Origin: Kurthia zopfii | Lineage (GTDB): Bacteria > Bacillota > Bacilli > Bacillales_A > Planococcaceae | DNA: 64,000 nucleotides | NCBI RefSeq assembly: GCF_003143955.1 | Contig: NZ_QFVS01000007.1 | Location: forward strand, 1 to 64,000 | Direction of reading: 5' to 3' | Part shown: positions 44,472 to 53,662 of the stretch, piece after piece | Numbering within the stretch: position 1 is the stretch's first letter | Layout of the letters: every line of letters begins with the position of its first letter | Notes under the pieces: generated by a model | What the model was told of the DNA's origin: nothing | Database searches by the model: none | What the model saw: the letters and a program-made list of their open reading frames with translations, nothing else | Translations under genes and position numbers: made by a program

Positions 44472-45245
44472 TCAGTCTAAATAACTTCGAAAAACATAGG
44501 CTTTTTTTGATTTATATTTAGTTTCAGCCCAACCGTTTTCATCTACGCTTAAAACGATTACTTTTCCACTTTTAGAAAGCGTCCCTACTATTTTCCCACT
44601 CATCGAAGGTTGCTCCCTAATATTCAAGTGATTTGCCGTCACTCTATACGACTGATCCTCTCCAAGAAACCATTGCAATGATTTCGTCCCTGTCAGTCGA
44701 TTTAAATCAACCGACCCAGTAATACCCGCAATTTTCCCTCGATCCGTATATTGATGTAAATCACATTTGTATTTTGGTGCAATAAGATCTCGCCCGTTTT
44801 GATGATAACGTGGCAACCAAATAAAGTCTGCTGAACTTGTCTTAATATTAAAATCTTCATATTCATGATGCGCGATGTAGATTCCTATTTTCTCCGCTCC
44901 TAAAAGTCGCAACTGTTGTAAATAAGCTTCCGCACCAGCTCGCATATTCCCCATTGTCTTCATTTCGACATCAATTACGTAAAATAAAGGCTTCCCATAA
45001 ACATTCGCTCGAGCATAAAAGTCTTTCGCCTCCACTTTCGCATCTTCTGTAGACGTGAAACGAGCAAAAGCATACACGCCATATGGAATACACATTGACT
45101 CGCATCCCTTAGCATGAATGCCATACATCGAATCTTTCACAACGGAACCATCTTGCACACGTAAGATGGCCAAACTGCATTCCTTCCCTAGTTCATTATA
45201 ATTCACTTTATTTTGCCACTTGGATAAATCGACTATTTTCTTCAT
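44472..45245 (-). CDS. Leaderless GH25 lysozyme-like protein with SH3b domain
   Basis: A 257-residue protein. The GH25 domain starts at once (MKKIVDLSKWQNKVNYNEL) and has FYVIDVEMKT (about 89-98) with the D-x-E catalytic acids. The C-terminus (about 200-257; YRVTANHLNIREQPSMSGKIVGTL) is an SH3b cell-wall-binding fold. It has no signal peptide, unlike the two other GH25 genes. This layout resembles a phage endolysin, but no other phage gene is near. The ATG at 45245 follows AGGAGGG by six bases. Confidence 0.87.
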   Translation of the reverse strand: MKKIVDLSKWQNKVNYNELGKECSLAILRVQDGSVVKDSMYGIHAKGCESMCIPYGVYAFARFTSTEDAKVEAKDFYARANVYGKPLFYVIDVEMKTMGNMRAGAEAYLQQLRLLGAEKIGIYIAHHEYEDFNIKTSSADFIWLPRYHQNGRDLIAPKYKCDLHQYTDRGKIAGITGSVDLNRLTGTKSLQWFLGEDQSYRVTANHLNIREQPSMSGKIVGTLSKSGKVIVLSVDENGWAETKYKSKKAYVFRSYLD

Positions 45246-45280
45246 GAACATCCCTCCTACCTACTATATAGAAGAAAGTA

Positions 45281-45319
45281 AAAAAAACAGACCTCATTAA
45301 TCGAAATTAATAAGGTCTG
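45281..45319 (-). terminator. Terminator after thrS
   Basis: A 14-bp stem with one G-U pair (45288-45301 with 45306-45319), 4-nt loop and seven T on the minus strand, 10 bp after the thrS stop, upstream of the leaderless GH25 gene. Confidence 0.9.
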
Positions 45320-45328
45320 AATGAAACA

Positions 45329-47263
45329 TTATTTTACAGTAATCTCTTTAATGATTGATGCTACAAACTCATCTAATGATACTGTTTCTGAATCTTTCGA
45401 GCCGTAACGACGAACGTTTACGCCATTCGATTCAACTTCTTTATCACCTAATACAAGCATGTAAGGAATTTTTTGCATTTGTGCTTCACGGATTTTGTAT
45501 CCTAATTTTTCTTCACGGTAATCCATTTCTACACGAACACCAGCAGCAACTAATTTCTCTTCAACTTGTTTTGCATAGTCGAAGTGAACTTCGTTTGATA
45601 CAGGAATTACTTGTACTTGAACTGGAGCTAACCATGCAGGGAATGCGCCTTTGTATTCTTCAATTAAGAAGGCTACGAAACGTTCCATAGTTGATACAAC
45701 ACCACGGTGAATTACGACTGGACGATGTTGTTTACCATCATCACCAACGAAGTTCAGGTCGAAACGTTCTGGTAATAAGAAGTCTAATTGAACTGTAGAT
45801 AGAGTTTCTTGTTTACCGATTGCAGTTTTCACTTGAACATCAAGTTTTGGACCGTAGAATGCTGCTTCGCCATCTGCTTCATAGTAATCTAGACCAAGTT
45901 CATCCATCGCTTCTTTTAGCATGCGTTGTGCTTTTTCCCACATGTCATCGTCATCGAAGTATTTCTCAGTATCTTCTGGATCACGGTAAGAAAGGCGGAA
46001 TTCATAATCTTCAAGGTTGAAGTCTTTATAAACTGATTGAACTAATTCAACCACTTTTTTGAATTCTTCTTTGATTTGATCTGGACGTACGAAAAGATGC
46101 GCATCATTTAAAGTCATGCCACGTACACGTTGTAATCCTGATACAGCACCAGACATTTCGTAACGGTGCATCGTTCCTAATTCCGCGATACGTAATGGTA
46201 GGTCGCGGTATGAACGCATTGCTGATTTATAAACCATCATATGGTGAGGACAGTTCATTGGACGTAATACGAATGTTTCGTGATCTACTTCCATTGGTGG
46301 GAACATATCTTCTTGGTAATGATCCCAGTGACCAGAAGTTTCATAAAGTGATTTAGAACCTAGTACTGGAGTATATACATGTTTGTACCCTAGTGCTAAT
46401 TCTTTATCAACGATGTAGCGCTCGATTGTACGGCGGATCGTCGCACCATTTGGTAACCAAAGTGGAAGACCTTGCCCTACTAATTGGCTGTTTGTAAAGA
46501 TTTCTAATTCTTTACCAATTTTACGGTGATCACGTTCTTTTGCTTCTTCAAGCATTTGTAGATGATGTTTTAACTCATCTTTCGTGAAGAATGCTGTACC
46601 GTAAATACGTTGTAACATTTTATTATCTGAGTTCCCTCTCCAATAAGCACCTGCGATTGAAAGAAGTTTGAACTCTTTAATTTTATTAGTTGAAGGAACG
46701 TGTACACCACGGCAAAGGTCGAAGAAATCGCCTTGTTCGTAAATTGATACTTGTTCATCTTCTGGAATTGCTTCTAATAATTCTAATTTATATTCATCAT
46801 CGATTTCAGCAAAACGACGTTGAGCTTCGGCACGAGAAACATCGTGACGTACTACTTCTACGTTTTCTGCAATGATTTTTTTCATTTCTTTTTCAATTTT
46901 AGCGAAATCTTCTGAAGTAATTGGTTCTGGTGCGTCCATATCATAGTAGAATCCACCTTCAATTACTGGACCAATCCCTAATTTAATTCCTGGGAATAGG
47001 CGTTTTACAGCTTGTGCTAATAAGTGGGCTGTAGAGTGACGTAACACTTCTAAAGCTTCTGAATCAGCTGGTGTAATAATCGCGATTGTACCGTCTTCGT
47101 TTAAAGGTGTTTTAGTATCCACTAATTCTCCGTTAAATTTACCAACGATTGCTTTTTTTCGTAATCCTGGGCTAATTGCTGCTGCAACTGCATCTGTAGT
47201 AATACCTTTTTCATACTCTTTTACTGACCCGTCTGGGAAAGTTAATTTGATCATGTCTGCCAT
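45329..47263 (-). CDS. thrS: Threonine-tRNA ligase
   Basis: Class II synthetase of 644 residues. It has an N-terminal TGS domain ([20 protein letters not shown], about 1-60), an editing domain with [10 protein letters not shown] (about 76-85), a catalytic core with [12 protein letters not shown] (about 334-345; the Cys and His bind Zn) and a C-terminal anticodon domain ([15 protein letters not shown]). GGAGAG precedes the ATG. A T-box leader controls it. Confidence 0.97.
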   Translation of the reverse strand: MADMIKLTFPDGSVKEYEKGITTDAVAAAISPGLRKKAIVGKFNGELVDTKTPLNEDGTIAIITPADSEALEVLRHSTAHLLAQAVKRLFPGIKLGIGPVIEGGFYYDMDAPEPITSEDFAKIEKEMKKIIAENVEVVRHDVSRAEAQRRFAEIDDEYKLELLEAIPEDEQVSIYEQGDFFDLCRGVHVPSTNKIKEFKLLSIAGAYWRGNSDNKMLQRIYGTAFFTKDELKHHLQMLEEAKERDHRKIGKELEIFTNSQLVGQGLPLWLPNGATIRRTIERYIVDKELALGYKHVYTPVLGSKSLYETSGHWDHYQEDMFPPMEVDHETFVLRPMNCPHHMMVYKSAMRSYRDLPLRIAELGTMHRYEMSGAVSGLQRVRGMTLNDAHLFVRPDQIKEEFKKVVELVQSVYKDFNLEDYEFRLSYRDPEDTEKYFDDDDMWEKAQRMLKEAMDELGLDYYEADGEAAFYGPKLDVQVKTAIGKQETLSTVQLDFLLPERFDLNFVGDDGKQHRPVVIHRGVVSTMERFVAFLIEEYKGAFPAWLAPVQVQVIPVSNEVHFDYAKQVEEKLVAAGVRVEMDYREEKLGYKIREAQMQKIPYMLVLGDKEVESNGVNVRRYGSKDSETVSLDEFVASIIKEITVK

Positions 47264-47330
47264 AGTTTATTCTCTCCTTTTTATTATTTCGAAAGCTCTG
47301 GGCCACAAGTCGGAGATCGTTTTTGAACAC

Positions 47331-47589
47331 AAAAAAGCACCATCCCAAAAAGGGACGATGCGTACGCTCGTGGTTCCACCCTTCTTCCTTCCATGCAAAA
47401 ATAAACCTCTTGCAAAGACGAAGCTCTCGATCGGCTAACGGGCCGCTACCGTCGACAATTACTAGGATTTCACTGTCGCTGCTCCAAGGTGGTAAATCAT
47501 TAGCCGTCACTGGAATACTCACACCGCTGTATCCCTCTCTGAAAGTTGTGCTAACCATTATTGTCCTTATCCGTGCATTTAATAGTATG
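47331..47589 (-). ncRNA. T-box leader of thrS (threonine)
   Basis: Minus strand AAGGGTGGAACCACG (47369-47383) is the T-box antiterminator core. Next comes the terminator stem GCATCGTCCC/GGGATGGTGC (47337-47361) and six T. Upstream sequence contains a stem-I-like region. ACC within GATTTACCACC is a candidate threonine specifier, not confirmed by a full fold. Confidence 0.88.
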
Positions 47590-47595
47590 CTTGCA

Positions 47596-47624
47596 ATTAT
47601 AAACCTAACTTCTTATTGTTGCAA
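47596..47624 (-). promoter_or_regulatory. Promoter of thrS
   Basis: TTGCAA (47619-47624), 17-bp spacer and TATAAT (47596-47601) on the minus strand, just after the dnaI stop. Confidence 0.78.
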
Positions 47625-47632
47625 CATTCATT

Positions 47633-48571
47633 TTAATTAAAATCTCTTAAATTAAAGCCTTTTAAGAAAATCGGTTCTGTAATAGCTTTTATTCGTTCCA
47701 TAATCCGCTTCGCTTTCACCGGATCGAATTCGCCTTTATTCGTTTTAGAAATAGATGCCTCTAATCCATCATAATCTAAGTTTGATGAGATGAAAGTTGG
47801 TAACTGCTCTGCCATACGATAATGAAGAATAGAACCTAAAATCTCATCCCTCGTCCATGCGGTAAGCGATTCTGCACCCATATCATCTAGCATCAGGACA
47901 GGCGCTTTTTTTGCAAACTCGAATTTCTCTTCAAGTTTTGGAGTCCCAATCGCATTTTTAAGCTCACGAAGGAATTCTGGTACATAAACTAATACGGTCG
48001 CTACTTTAAGAGTCGCAAGCTCATTGGCAATGGCTCCGAGTAAAAATGACTTACCAACACCAAAATCACCATATAAATAAAAGCCTTTGCGCGGTAATTC
48101 TCCAGTCGTTTTCACTTCTTCAACAAATGCACGCGCTTTTTCAGCCAAATCAGATCGTTCTTCACTATAAATTCGAATATCATCCAACGTCGCCTTTAAG
48201 ACATCTTTCGGCATATGCATACTTGAAATCATATTCTCCGTTTTACGGCGCTCATCTTCTACTAGTTTTTGTTGGCAAGGCGAATACTCAATATCAATAA
48301 GCCCTCGTGTTAATGACAATTTAGGTACAAAACCACCGATTGTATTAACGCACTCTTTTACCGAAGGGCATTCTGCGCAATCATGTTGCTGATTTTTAAA
48401 CTCATATAATTTCCCTAAGCCTTTTTCAATTGTTTCGCTTGTTACTTCTTTATTCTCTTGAACAAATTTTTGGATTTGAGGATCGGCTAACAATTCTTCT
48501 TGAATTGATTGAAATCTCTCTTGGAATTGAGCATCCATTTTCTTATTCAGTTCATTTTGAATTGGTTTCAT
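47633..48571 (-). CDS. dnaI: Primosomal protein DnaI (helicase loader)
   Basis: A 312-residue AAA+ protein that loads the replicative helicase. The N-terminal part has the zinc-binding CAECPSVKECV (about 65-75). The AAA+ part has Walker A GDFGVGKSFLLG (about 169-180), Walker B APVLMLDDMGAES and an arginine-rich region. The start at 48571 (MKPIQNEL) follows AGGAGG by eight bases. It follows dnaB by 12 bp. Confidence 0.95.
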   Translation of the reverse strand: MKPIQNELNKKMDAQFQERFQSIQEELLADPQIQKFVQENKEVTSETIEKGLGKLYEFKNQQHDCAECPSVKECVNTIGGFVPKLSLTRGLIDIEYSPCQQKLVEDERRKTENMISSMHMPKDVLKATLDDIRIYSEERSDLAEKARAFVEEVKTTGELPRKGFYLYGDFGVGKSFLLGAIANELATLKVATVLVYVPEFLRELKNAIGTPKLEEKFEFAKKAPVLMLDDMGAESLTAWTRDEILGSILHYRMAEQLPTFISSNLDYDGLEASISKTNKGEFDPVKAKRIMERIKAITEPIFLKGFNLRDFN

Positions 48572-48583
48572 ATACGCCACCTC

Positions 48584-50299
48584 CTACTTATTTTTTTTGA
48601 ACTGTCTTTCAAGTTCTTCTAGTTGAGCTAGGTTACTCGGCTTTTCGGAAGAATTAATCCATTTTGGCAATTCTTTCTTCGCGCCACCTGAATAACTTGT
48701 CTTCCCATATTTTTGAGCATTTGACTTCCGTTGATTCGACGCGACTTTGATCGCTTCTTCAACAGTTTTCACTTCATTTTTACGCCAAGTGCTTGCGATC
48801 GCTTCTAAGAAAGGTGCATTTAAACTACCTTCACTAATGAAGTACGCATAATGCAGTAATGTGTTTAAAACGGGATTTTCAAATTCATATTTAGCCGCAA
48901 AGTCTTTGACGATTTTTATGTCTTTTGAAAAAGGTTCTTTGCCGTCAGACAACAGATTTAACATAGTAATCGGTTCTGTTTTGCTTACTAGTTGAATGAA
49001 ATCTGCTTCTAGATGCTCAAAGGTTTTAATTTTCTGCTTGTTCGCAACTTCCGTTTGATAAAAATTATGTGCTGCTGATTGTAATAGCAAGAATTTCTGA
49101 TGTGTATTTTCGATTGGATTCTTTTTCGTAGTTGGCGATTTTTTATCGATGAAATCTCTCGCTTCTCTCATAGCTTGAGCTGCTGTCGAAATCTCCTTTT
49201 TACGCCAATTGGCAGCGATTGTTTGGACGAATTTCTTGTTCATCCCTAAATCACTACTCAAATAAACATAATGAATTAACACATTGACAACAGGGACTTC
49301 CATTTCATATTTACCGACTAGGTCCGCAAATAATTCAATATCCTGTTCGAATGGCTCTTGATCATTATTTACACCTTTAAGAACTTCAATCATGCTTGTT
49401 TTTTCAAAATACTCTACAAGCTCCTCGTAACGATTTCCCCACCCTTTATTCTCATCGAATTTCTCTTCTGATGGATTCATCATGGCGATTTCTGGTGGTG
49501 TTTTCGAAACATTTAATTTATAAAATTCACTTGCTGCTTTTCTGATGGCACTTGGTGACACCGTATCATCATCTTGAATCGCTAAAATCAATACATTTTT
49601 CATATCTAAAGCATTGAAATTGTAGGTGAAAGCTGTTTTCGCAATACATTCTTTGATTTCTGGTGTCAAATAACGATGCGGAATCATCGCCTCACTCAAA
49701 CTAGTGAATAATAAATTAAAGTCGAATTCTCTGTATTCGAAAGGAATATCGATTGGTTTCTCAATAATCGGCTGTTCGAAATCATTCGCTGGCATATGTT
49801 GTTGAATCGGTTTGTACACATCTGTAAATTGACGTGACACTTCTTCCATACCCTCTTTTGATACACCTTTAGGTAAAAAGCGTTGACGCAATGAACGGTA
49901 TGTTTTTTCGCCAATTTTACTAAAAAGGAACATAGATAATAGAGGATCATCAAAAAAGCGACGAGCCTCTAGTGGTGGCATGACATCATACGCGAAATAG
50001 CGAAATTGGTCATCCTCTTTTTTATATGTACGAATCAAACCAATCGCCTCTAATGCAATTCGAGCTTTAAAAATGGCATGAATCGACATCCCTAAACTAT
50101 TCATCAAATGGTAGTGGGAATAATTAACTTCTTCTCGGTCCTCTCCCTCAGCCCAAAGTTGAAAGTACAAGCTAATTGGTTCTGGTCCAATCAAAGGTTG
50201 GTACAGCAAAGTAACGAGTTTTCTTTCATAGCTGGAAAGAGGGAACGGGATTTGAGTAATAAATCGATCTACTGGACGTAATTCATTTAATAATTGCAA
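48584..50299 (-). CDS. dnaB: Replication initiation and membrane attachment protein DnaB
   Basis: A 571-residue helicase co-loader of low-GC Gram-positives (unrelated to the E. coli helicase). The N-terminal winged-helix domain (RKLVTLLYQPLIGPEPISLYF, about 26-46) and two DnaB_2/DnaD-like repeats (about 320-395 and 435-500, with VLIHYVYL and LLHYAYF) are present. The start is TTG at 50299, six bases after GGAGGGG. The gene lies between nrdR and dnaI. Confidence 0.92.
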   Translation of the reverse strand: MQLLNELRPVDRFITQIPFPLSSYERKLVTLLYQPLIGPEPISLYFQLWAEGEDREEVNYSHYHLMNSLGMSIHAIFKARIALEAIGLIRTYKKEDDQFRYFAYDVMPPLEARRFFDDPLLSMFLFSKIGEKTYRSLRQRFLPKGVSKEGMEEVSRQFTDVYKPIQQHMPANDFEQPIIEKPIDIPFEYREFDFNLLFTSLSEAMIPHRYLTPEIKECIAKTAFTYNFNALDMKNVLILAIQDDDTVSPSAIRKAASEFYKLNVSKTPPEIAMMNPSEEKFDENKGWGNRYEELVEYFEKTSMIEVLKGVNNDQEPFEQDIELFADLVGKYEMEVPVVNVLIHYVYLSSDLGMNKKFVQTIAANWRKKEISTAAQAMREARDFIDKKSPTTKKNPIENTHQKFLLLQSAAHNFYQTEVANKQKIKTFEHLEADFIQLVSKTEPITMLNLLSDGKEPFSKDIKIVKDFAAKYEFENPVLNTLLHYAYFISEGSLNAPFLEAIASTWRKNEVKTVEEAIKVASNQRKSNAQKYGKTSYSGGAKKELPKWINSSEKPSNLAQLEELERQFKKNK

Positions 50300-50332
50300 A
50301 GCGTTCCCCTCCTTCTACTAATTTAAGTAGTT

Positions 50333-50800
50333 TTATATTTCATCTTCTTGGCGTTCAATTAATTCTCTCAACTCATCGATAAATACGTTGATATCTTTAA
50401 ATTGACGATATACTGAAGCAAAACGAACATATGAAACTTCATCGATTTTTGCTAGGCGATCCATTAATTTCTCACCTACATCTTCAGATTTCACTTCGCC
50501 GTTACCAGCTCTACGTAAATCTTGTTCAATTGCAAAAACAACTTCCTCTAGTTCGTTTAGTGCTACCGGGCGTTTTTCGCAAGCACGAATTAAACCTCTC
50601 AATACTTTCTCGCGGCTGAACTCTTCACGAGAGCCATCTTTCTTCACGACAATTAGAGGCATTTCTTCTACTTTTTCAAATGTTGTATAACGATAACCAC
50701 ATGATTCACATTCACGACGACGACGAATCGCTTTGTTGTCATCAACTGGGCGACTATCAATTACTTTTGTTCCATTATATTGACAAGAAGGACATCTCAT
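50333..50800 (-). CDS. nrdR: Transcriptional repressor NrdR
   Basis: Nucleotide-dependent repressor of ribonucleotide reductase genes, 155 residues. A zinc ribbon ([29 protein letters not shown]) is followed by the ATP-cone domain ([20 protein letters not shown], about 50-70). GGAGAG precedes the ATG. A TGTTATAAT extended -10 (about 50840-50848) lies upstream. First gene before dnaB-dnaI. B. subtilis has speD between gapB and nrdR; it is missing here. Confidence 0.96.
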   Translation of the reverse strand: MRCPSCQYNGTKVIDSRPVDDNKAIRRRRECESCGYRYTTFEKVEEMPLIVVKKDGSREEFSREKVLRGLIRACEKRPVALNELEEVVFAIEQDLRRAGNGEVKSEDVGEKLMDRLAKIDEVSYVRFASVYRQFKDINVFIDELRELIERQEDEI

Positions 50801-50920
50801 ATTTTTTCTCTCCTGAATTAAATACTATTTAGTTTATCTATTATAACAAATAATCCTATTTAATATCGAATATTCGTCGTTTTTTCCGACAATTTCATAT
50901 GAAACAGAACTTTTTATACA

Positions 50921-50974
50921 AAAAAACCTCGATTTAGTACGCTGTACGAATATGTACGAGCGTATAAACCGAGG
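50921..50974 (-). terminator. Terminator after gapB
   Basis: A long interrupted stem: outer CCTCG-TTTA arms (50927-50936 with 50965-50974), inner ACGC and GTAC pairs, and six T on the minus strand. Confidence 0.85.
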
Positions 50975-50995
50975 ATTCATTTGAAAAGTTAGCGA

Positions 50996-52015
50996 TTAAG
51001 CTTCAACAGAATTTAATTCACGTGCAACTTTTTGAGTTAAATCTACAACGCGAGTTGAGTAACCCCACTCGTTATCGTACCAAGCAAGAACTTTCACTTT
51101 ACGAGTGCCCATAACCATAGTAGTTAAGCCATCAATAGTAGCTGATGCTGGGTTCGTGTTGAAGTCGATTGATACTAATGGTTCCATTGTGAAATCAAGG
51201 ATTCCTTTTAATGGACCTTCAGAAGCTTTGATGAATGCAGCATTCACTTCTTCAACTGTAACGTCTTGGTTTAAATCGACAACTAAGTCAACTAAAGAAA
51301 CGTTTGGAGTTGGTACGCGAAGAGCCATTCCGTGTAGTTTACCTTTTAATTCAGGTAGCACTAATGTTAATGCTTTTGCTGCACCTGTAGAAGTAGGGAT
51401 GATTGATGCTGCACACGCACGAGCGCGACGTAAGTCTTTGTGTGGGTTATCAATGTTTTTTTGGTCATTTGTATATGAGTGAACAGTCGTCATTAGACCA
51501 TTATCAATACCAAATGTATCGTTTAATACTTTCGCTACAGGAGCAAGGCAGTTTGTTGTACATGAAGCGTTAGAAATAACATCGTGTTTCGCTAAATCTA
51601 ATTGCTCATCATTTACGCCCATTACTACTGTAATATCTTCGTTTTTACCAGGTGCTGTTAAAATAACTTTTTTAGCGCCTGCTTCTAGATGTAGAGCTGC
51701 TTTGTCGCGATCGTTAAATTTACCAGTTGCTTCGATTACGATGTCAACACCAAGTTCTGTCCAAGGTAAGTTAAGTGGATCACGTTCTGAAACGATTTTT
51801 ACACGTTTACCGTTAACGATTAAAGCGCCTTCAGCTGCTTCAACTGTACCTGCGAATTGACCATGGTTAGTATCGTATTTTACTAAGTGAGCTAAAGTCT
51901 CCGATGGATAACTAGCGTTAATAGCAACAACATTTAAATCATCTTGAAGTATCGCCTGACGGAACACCATACGTCCGATACGGCCAAATCCGTTAATAGC
52001 AATAGAAACTGTCAT
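50996..52015 (-). CDS. gapB: NADP-type glyceraldehyde-3-phosphate dehydrogenase (GapB type)
   Basis: A 339-residue dehydrogenase. The Rossmann motif [14 protein letters not shown] opens the protein, and [13 protein letters not shown] (about 149-161) holds the catalytic Cys. [20 protein letters not shown] (about 33-52) is the GapB-type stretch; glycolytic GapA has DLTD at the equivalent place. GapB works mainly in gluconeogenesis in B. subtilis. The gapB-coaE neighbourhood supports this. A CcpN-like box overlaps its -10. Confidence 0.9.
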   Translation of the reverse strand: MTVSIAINGFGRIGRMVFRQAILQDDLNVVAINASYPSETLAHLVKYDTNHGQFAGTVEAAEGALIVNGKRVKIVSERDPLNLPWTELGVDIVIEATGKFNDRDKAALHLEAGAKKVILTAPGKNEDITVVMGVNDEQLDLAKHDVISNASCTTNCLAPVAKVLNDTFGIDNGLMTTVHSYTNDQKNIDNPHKDLRRARACAASIIPTSTGAAKALTLVLPELKGKLHGMALRVPTPNVSLVDLVVDLNQDVTVEEVNAAFIKASEGPLKGILDFTMEPLVSIDFNTNPASATIDGLTTMVMGTRKVKVLAWYDNEWGYSTRVVDLTQKVARELNSVEA

Positions 52016-52068
52016 GAAAATATCCTCCTGTTTTAAAAGAAATTCTTTTAATATGTTTTATGTGAATT

Positions 52069-52079
52069 AGTATAACACA
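52069..52079 (-). promoter_or_regulatory. CcpN-like box over the gapB -10
   Basis: TGTGTTATACT on the minus strand matches the pattern TRTGHYATAYW, recalled as the B. subtilis CcpN motif for gapB and pckA. TATACT within it serves as the -10; TTCGAC lies 16 bp upstream as a possible -35. Confidence 0.6.
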
Positions 52080-52173
52080 TTAAACTCAAAGTCGAACAGA
52101 ATTCACGTTAAAATCAAAAGTTTTTATTTTCTGACTATTCCTACATGCGATTACTGCGTCAAAAAATTACCAA

Positions 52174-52767
52174 TTATTGAATGCCCCATTCTTTTAAAAT
52201 ATAGCGTAATTGTTCCTTCGTTTTTTCGACTGAATCGTTGTTATAAATGACTGCATCTGCTCCATCTTCTTTCACCGAAAGTGGTAATTGAGAGCTGATT
52301 CTCGCTTTCGCATCTTCTTCAGAAAGCTGATTTCTCTCCATCAATCTTGTCAATTGTGTGTCTTCCTTAACCGAAACAACTAAGATCTTTTCAACAAAGT
52401 GTTGTAGCTTACTTTCAAATAATAACGGGATATCCATGACGACCACTTCCGCACCTTGCTCTACCCAGCAATCCCTTTGTGCCAACATTTCTTTGCGAAT
52501 AGCTGGATGCATGATGTCATTCAAAACCGTTCTTTTTGATGGATCATGAAAGATAATACTGCCTAATTTTTGACGGTTCAATTGACCATCTTCAAGTAAA
52601 ATATCCTCGCCGAATTGTTCTACAATTTCTTGAAGAGCTTGTTTTCCAGGTTCGACTACGACACGTGCAACTTGATCTGCATCGACGATTGGAAAATTCA
52701 TTTCTTCAAGCATTTTCGCAACTGTACTTTTCCCACTTGCGATACTTCCTGTTAATCCAATAATCAT
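52174..52767 (-). CDS. coaE: Dephospho-CoA kinase
   Basis: Last step of CoA synthesis, 197 residues. P-loop GLTGSIASGKSTVAKML (about 4-20), then DADQVARVVVEPG. VVMDIPLLFES (about 106-116) is the Walker B-like stretch, and RLMERNQLSEEDAKARISSQ the lid. The start at 52767 follows AGAGGGTG. It lies 11 bp after mutM with no ytaF between them. Confidence 0.95.
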   Translation of the reverse strand: MIIGLTGSIASGKSTVAKMLEEMNFPIVDADQVARVVVEPGKQALQEIVEQFGEDILLEDGQLNRQKLGSIIFHDPSKRTVLNDIMHPAIRKEMLAQRDCWVEQGAEVVVMDIPLLFESKLQHFVEKILVVSVKEDTQLTRLMERNQLSEEDAKARISSQLPLSVKEDGADAVIYNNDSVEKTKEQLRYILKEWGIQ

Positions 52768-52778
52768 AATTTCACCCT

Positions 52779-53651
52779 CTATTTTTGACAATTAGGACAG
52801 TAATAAGAATTCCGTCCTGCGATTGTTTTTTGTTTTGTATTAGTATGACACATTGGGCAAATATTCATCCCATACATTTTCAATCGGTCCTGCATCCCAC
52901 CAGCTTCACCATTAATATTTCGATAATCTGAAATAGAAGAGCCACCAAACGCAATACTTTCAAGCAATACAGCAACAATCGTGTCGAATAACTGCTCTTT
53001 CTTCGTCCCACTTATAAGGGATGTTTTCCGTCCTGGTCTAATCCCTGCACGGAACAATGCTTCAGTCGCATATATATTGCCGCAGCCACAAAGCACTTGG
53101 CCATCCATAATGACCGCTTTTATTTCTTTATTTTTATACTTTGGTAAGTTACAGCAATCAAGAAAATATTGCTTCGCATCTGCATCGAATGGTTCAGGTG
53201 CTAATTTGAGAATTGGTGGGAATTGAGCTAAATTTTCAACTAATCTCACTTCTCCAAATCGGCGAATATCCGCATATACTAGCGTTTGATCCCCATCTAA
53301 TTGTAACTCTACATGGCGATGATTTTGAAATTTACCTTCTTGAATTTCTTCAGCATTCTTCAAATCAAACCAACCACCCGACATACCAAGGTGATTGATC
53401 ATTTTAAATTGCTGACCGTCTCTTTCTAAATCAAATAGAATGTATTTTGAACGTCTCGTAATTTTTACAATTTTCATCCCTTCAAGGTGTTCAATCAATT
53501 GTTCAGGCGTTGTACCTTTGACAATACTTTGCTTCCCCACTTCATGACTTGCCTTAACAGTTGGTGATATTTGCACACTTTGAATCGTCTTGCCTTCAAC
53601 AACAGGTTTCAACGATCGAACGACACCTTCTACTTCTGGTAATTCAGGCAT
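52779..53651 (-). CDS. mutM: Formamidopyrimidine-DNA glycosylase
   Basis: Removes 8-oxoguanine and formamidopyrimidines, 290 residues. The mature N-terminus must be Pro-2 (MPELPEVEGVVRS), which decides the start at 53651 over the longer frame. Further on are the catalytic Lys of the KGTTPEQ region, the H2TH motif and a C-terminal zinc finger (CPMCHTNTKQ, CPNCQK). Adjacent to polA, as in B. subtilis. Confidence 0.96.
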   Translation of the reverse strand: MPELPEVEGVVRSLKPVVEGKTIQSVQISPTVKASHEVGKQSIVKGTTPEQLIEHLEGMKIVKITRRSKYILFDLERDGQQFKMINHLGMSGGWFDLKNAEEIQEGKFQNHRHVELQLDGDQTLVYADIRRFGEVRLVENLAQFPPILKLAPEPFDADAKQYFLDCCNLPKYKNKEIKAVIMDGQVLCGCGNIYATEALFRAGIRPGRKTSLISGTKKEQLFDTIVAVLLESIAFGGSSISDYRNINGEAGGMQDRLKMYGMNICPMCHTNTKQKTIAGRNSYYCPNCQK

Positions 53652-53662
53652 TTTTCCACTTC

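Noticed and set aside
37520-45245. Possible prophage remnant because of three GH25 genes
   Set aside because: No integrase, capsid, holin, repressor or att sites; two proteins have signal peptides and all have housekeeping neighbours.
47211-47558. 115-codon ORF in the thrS leader
   Set aside because: It overlays the T-box and then thrS in another frame; composition is that of the leader.
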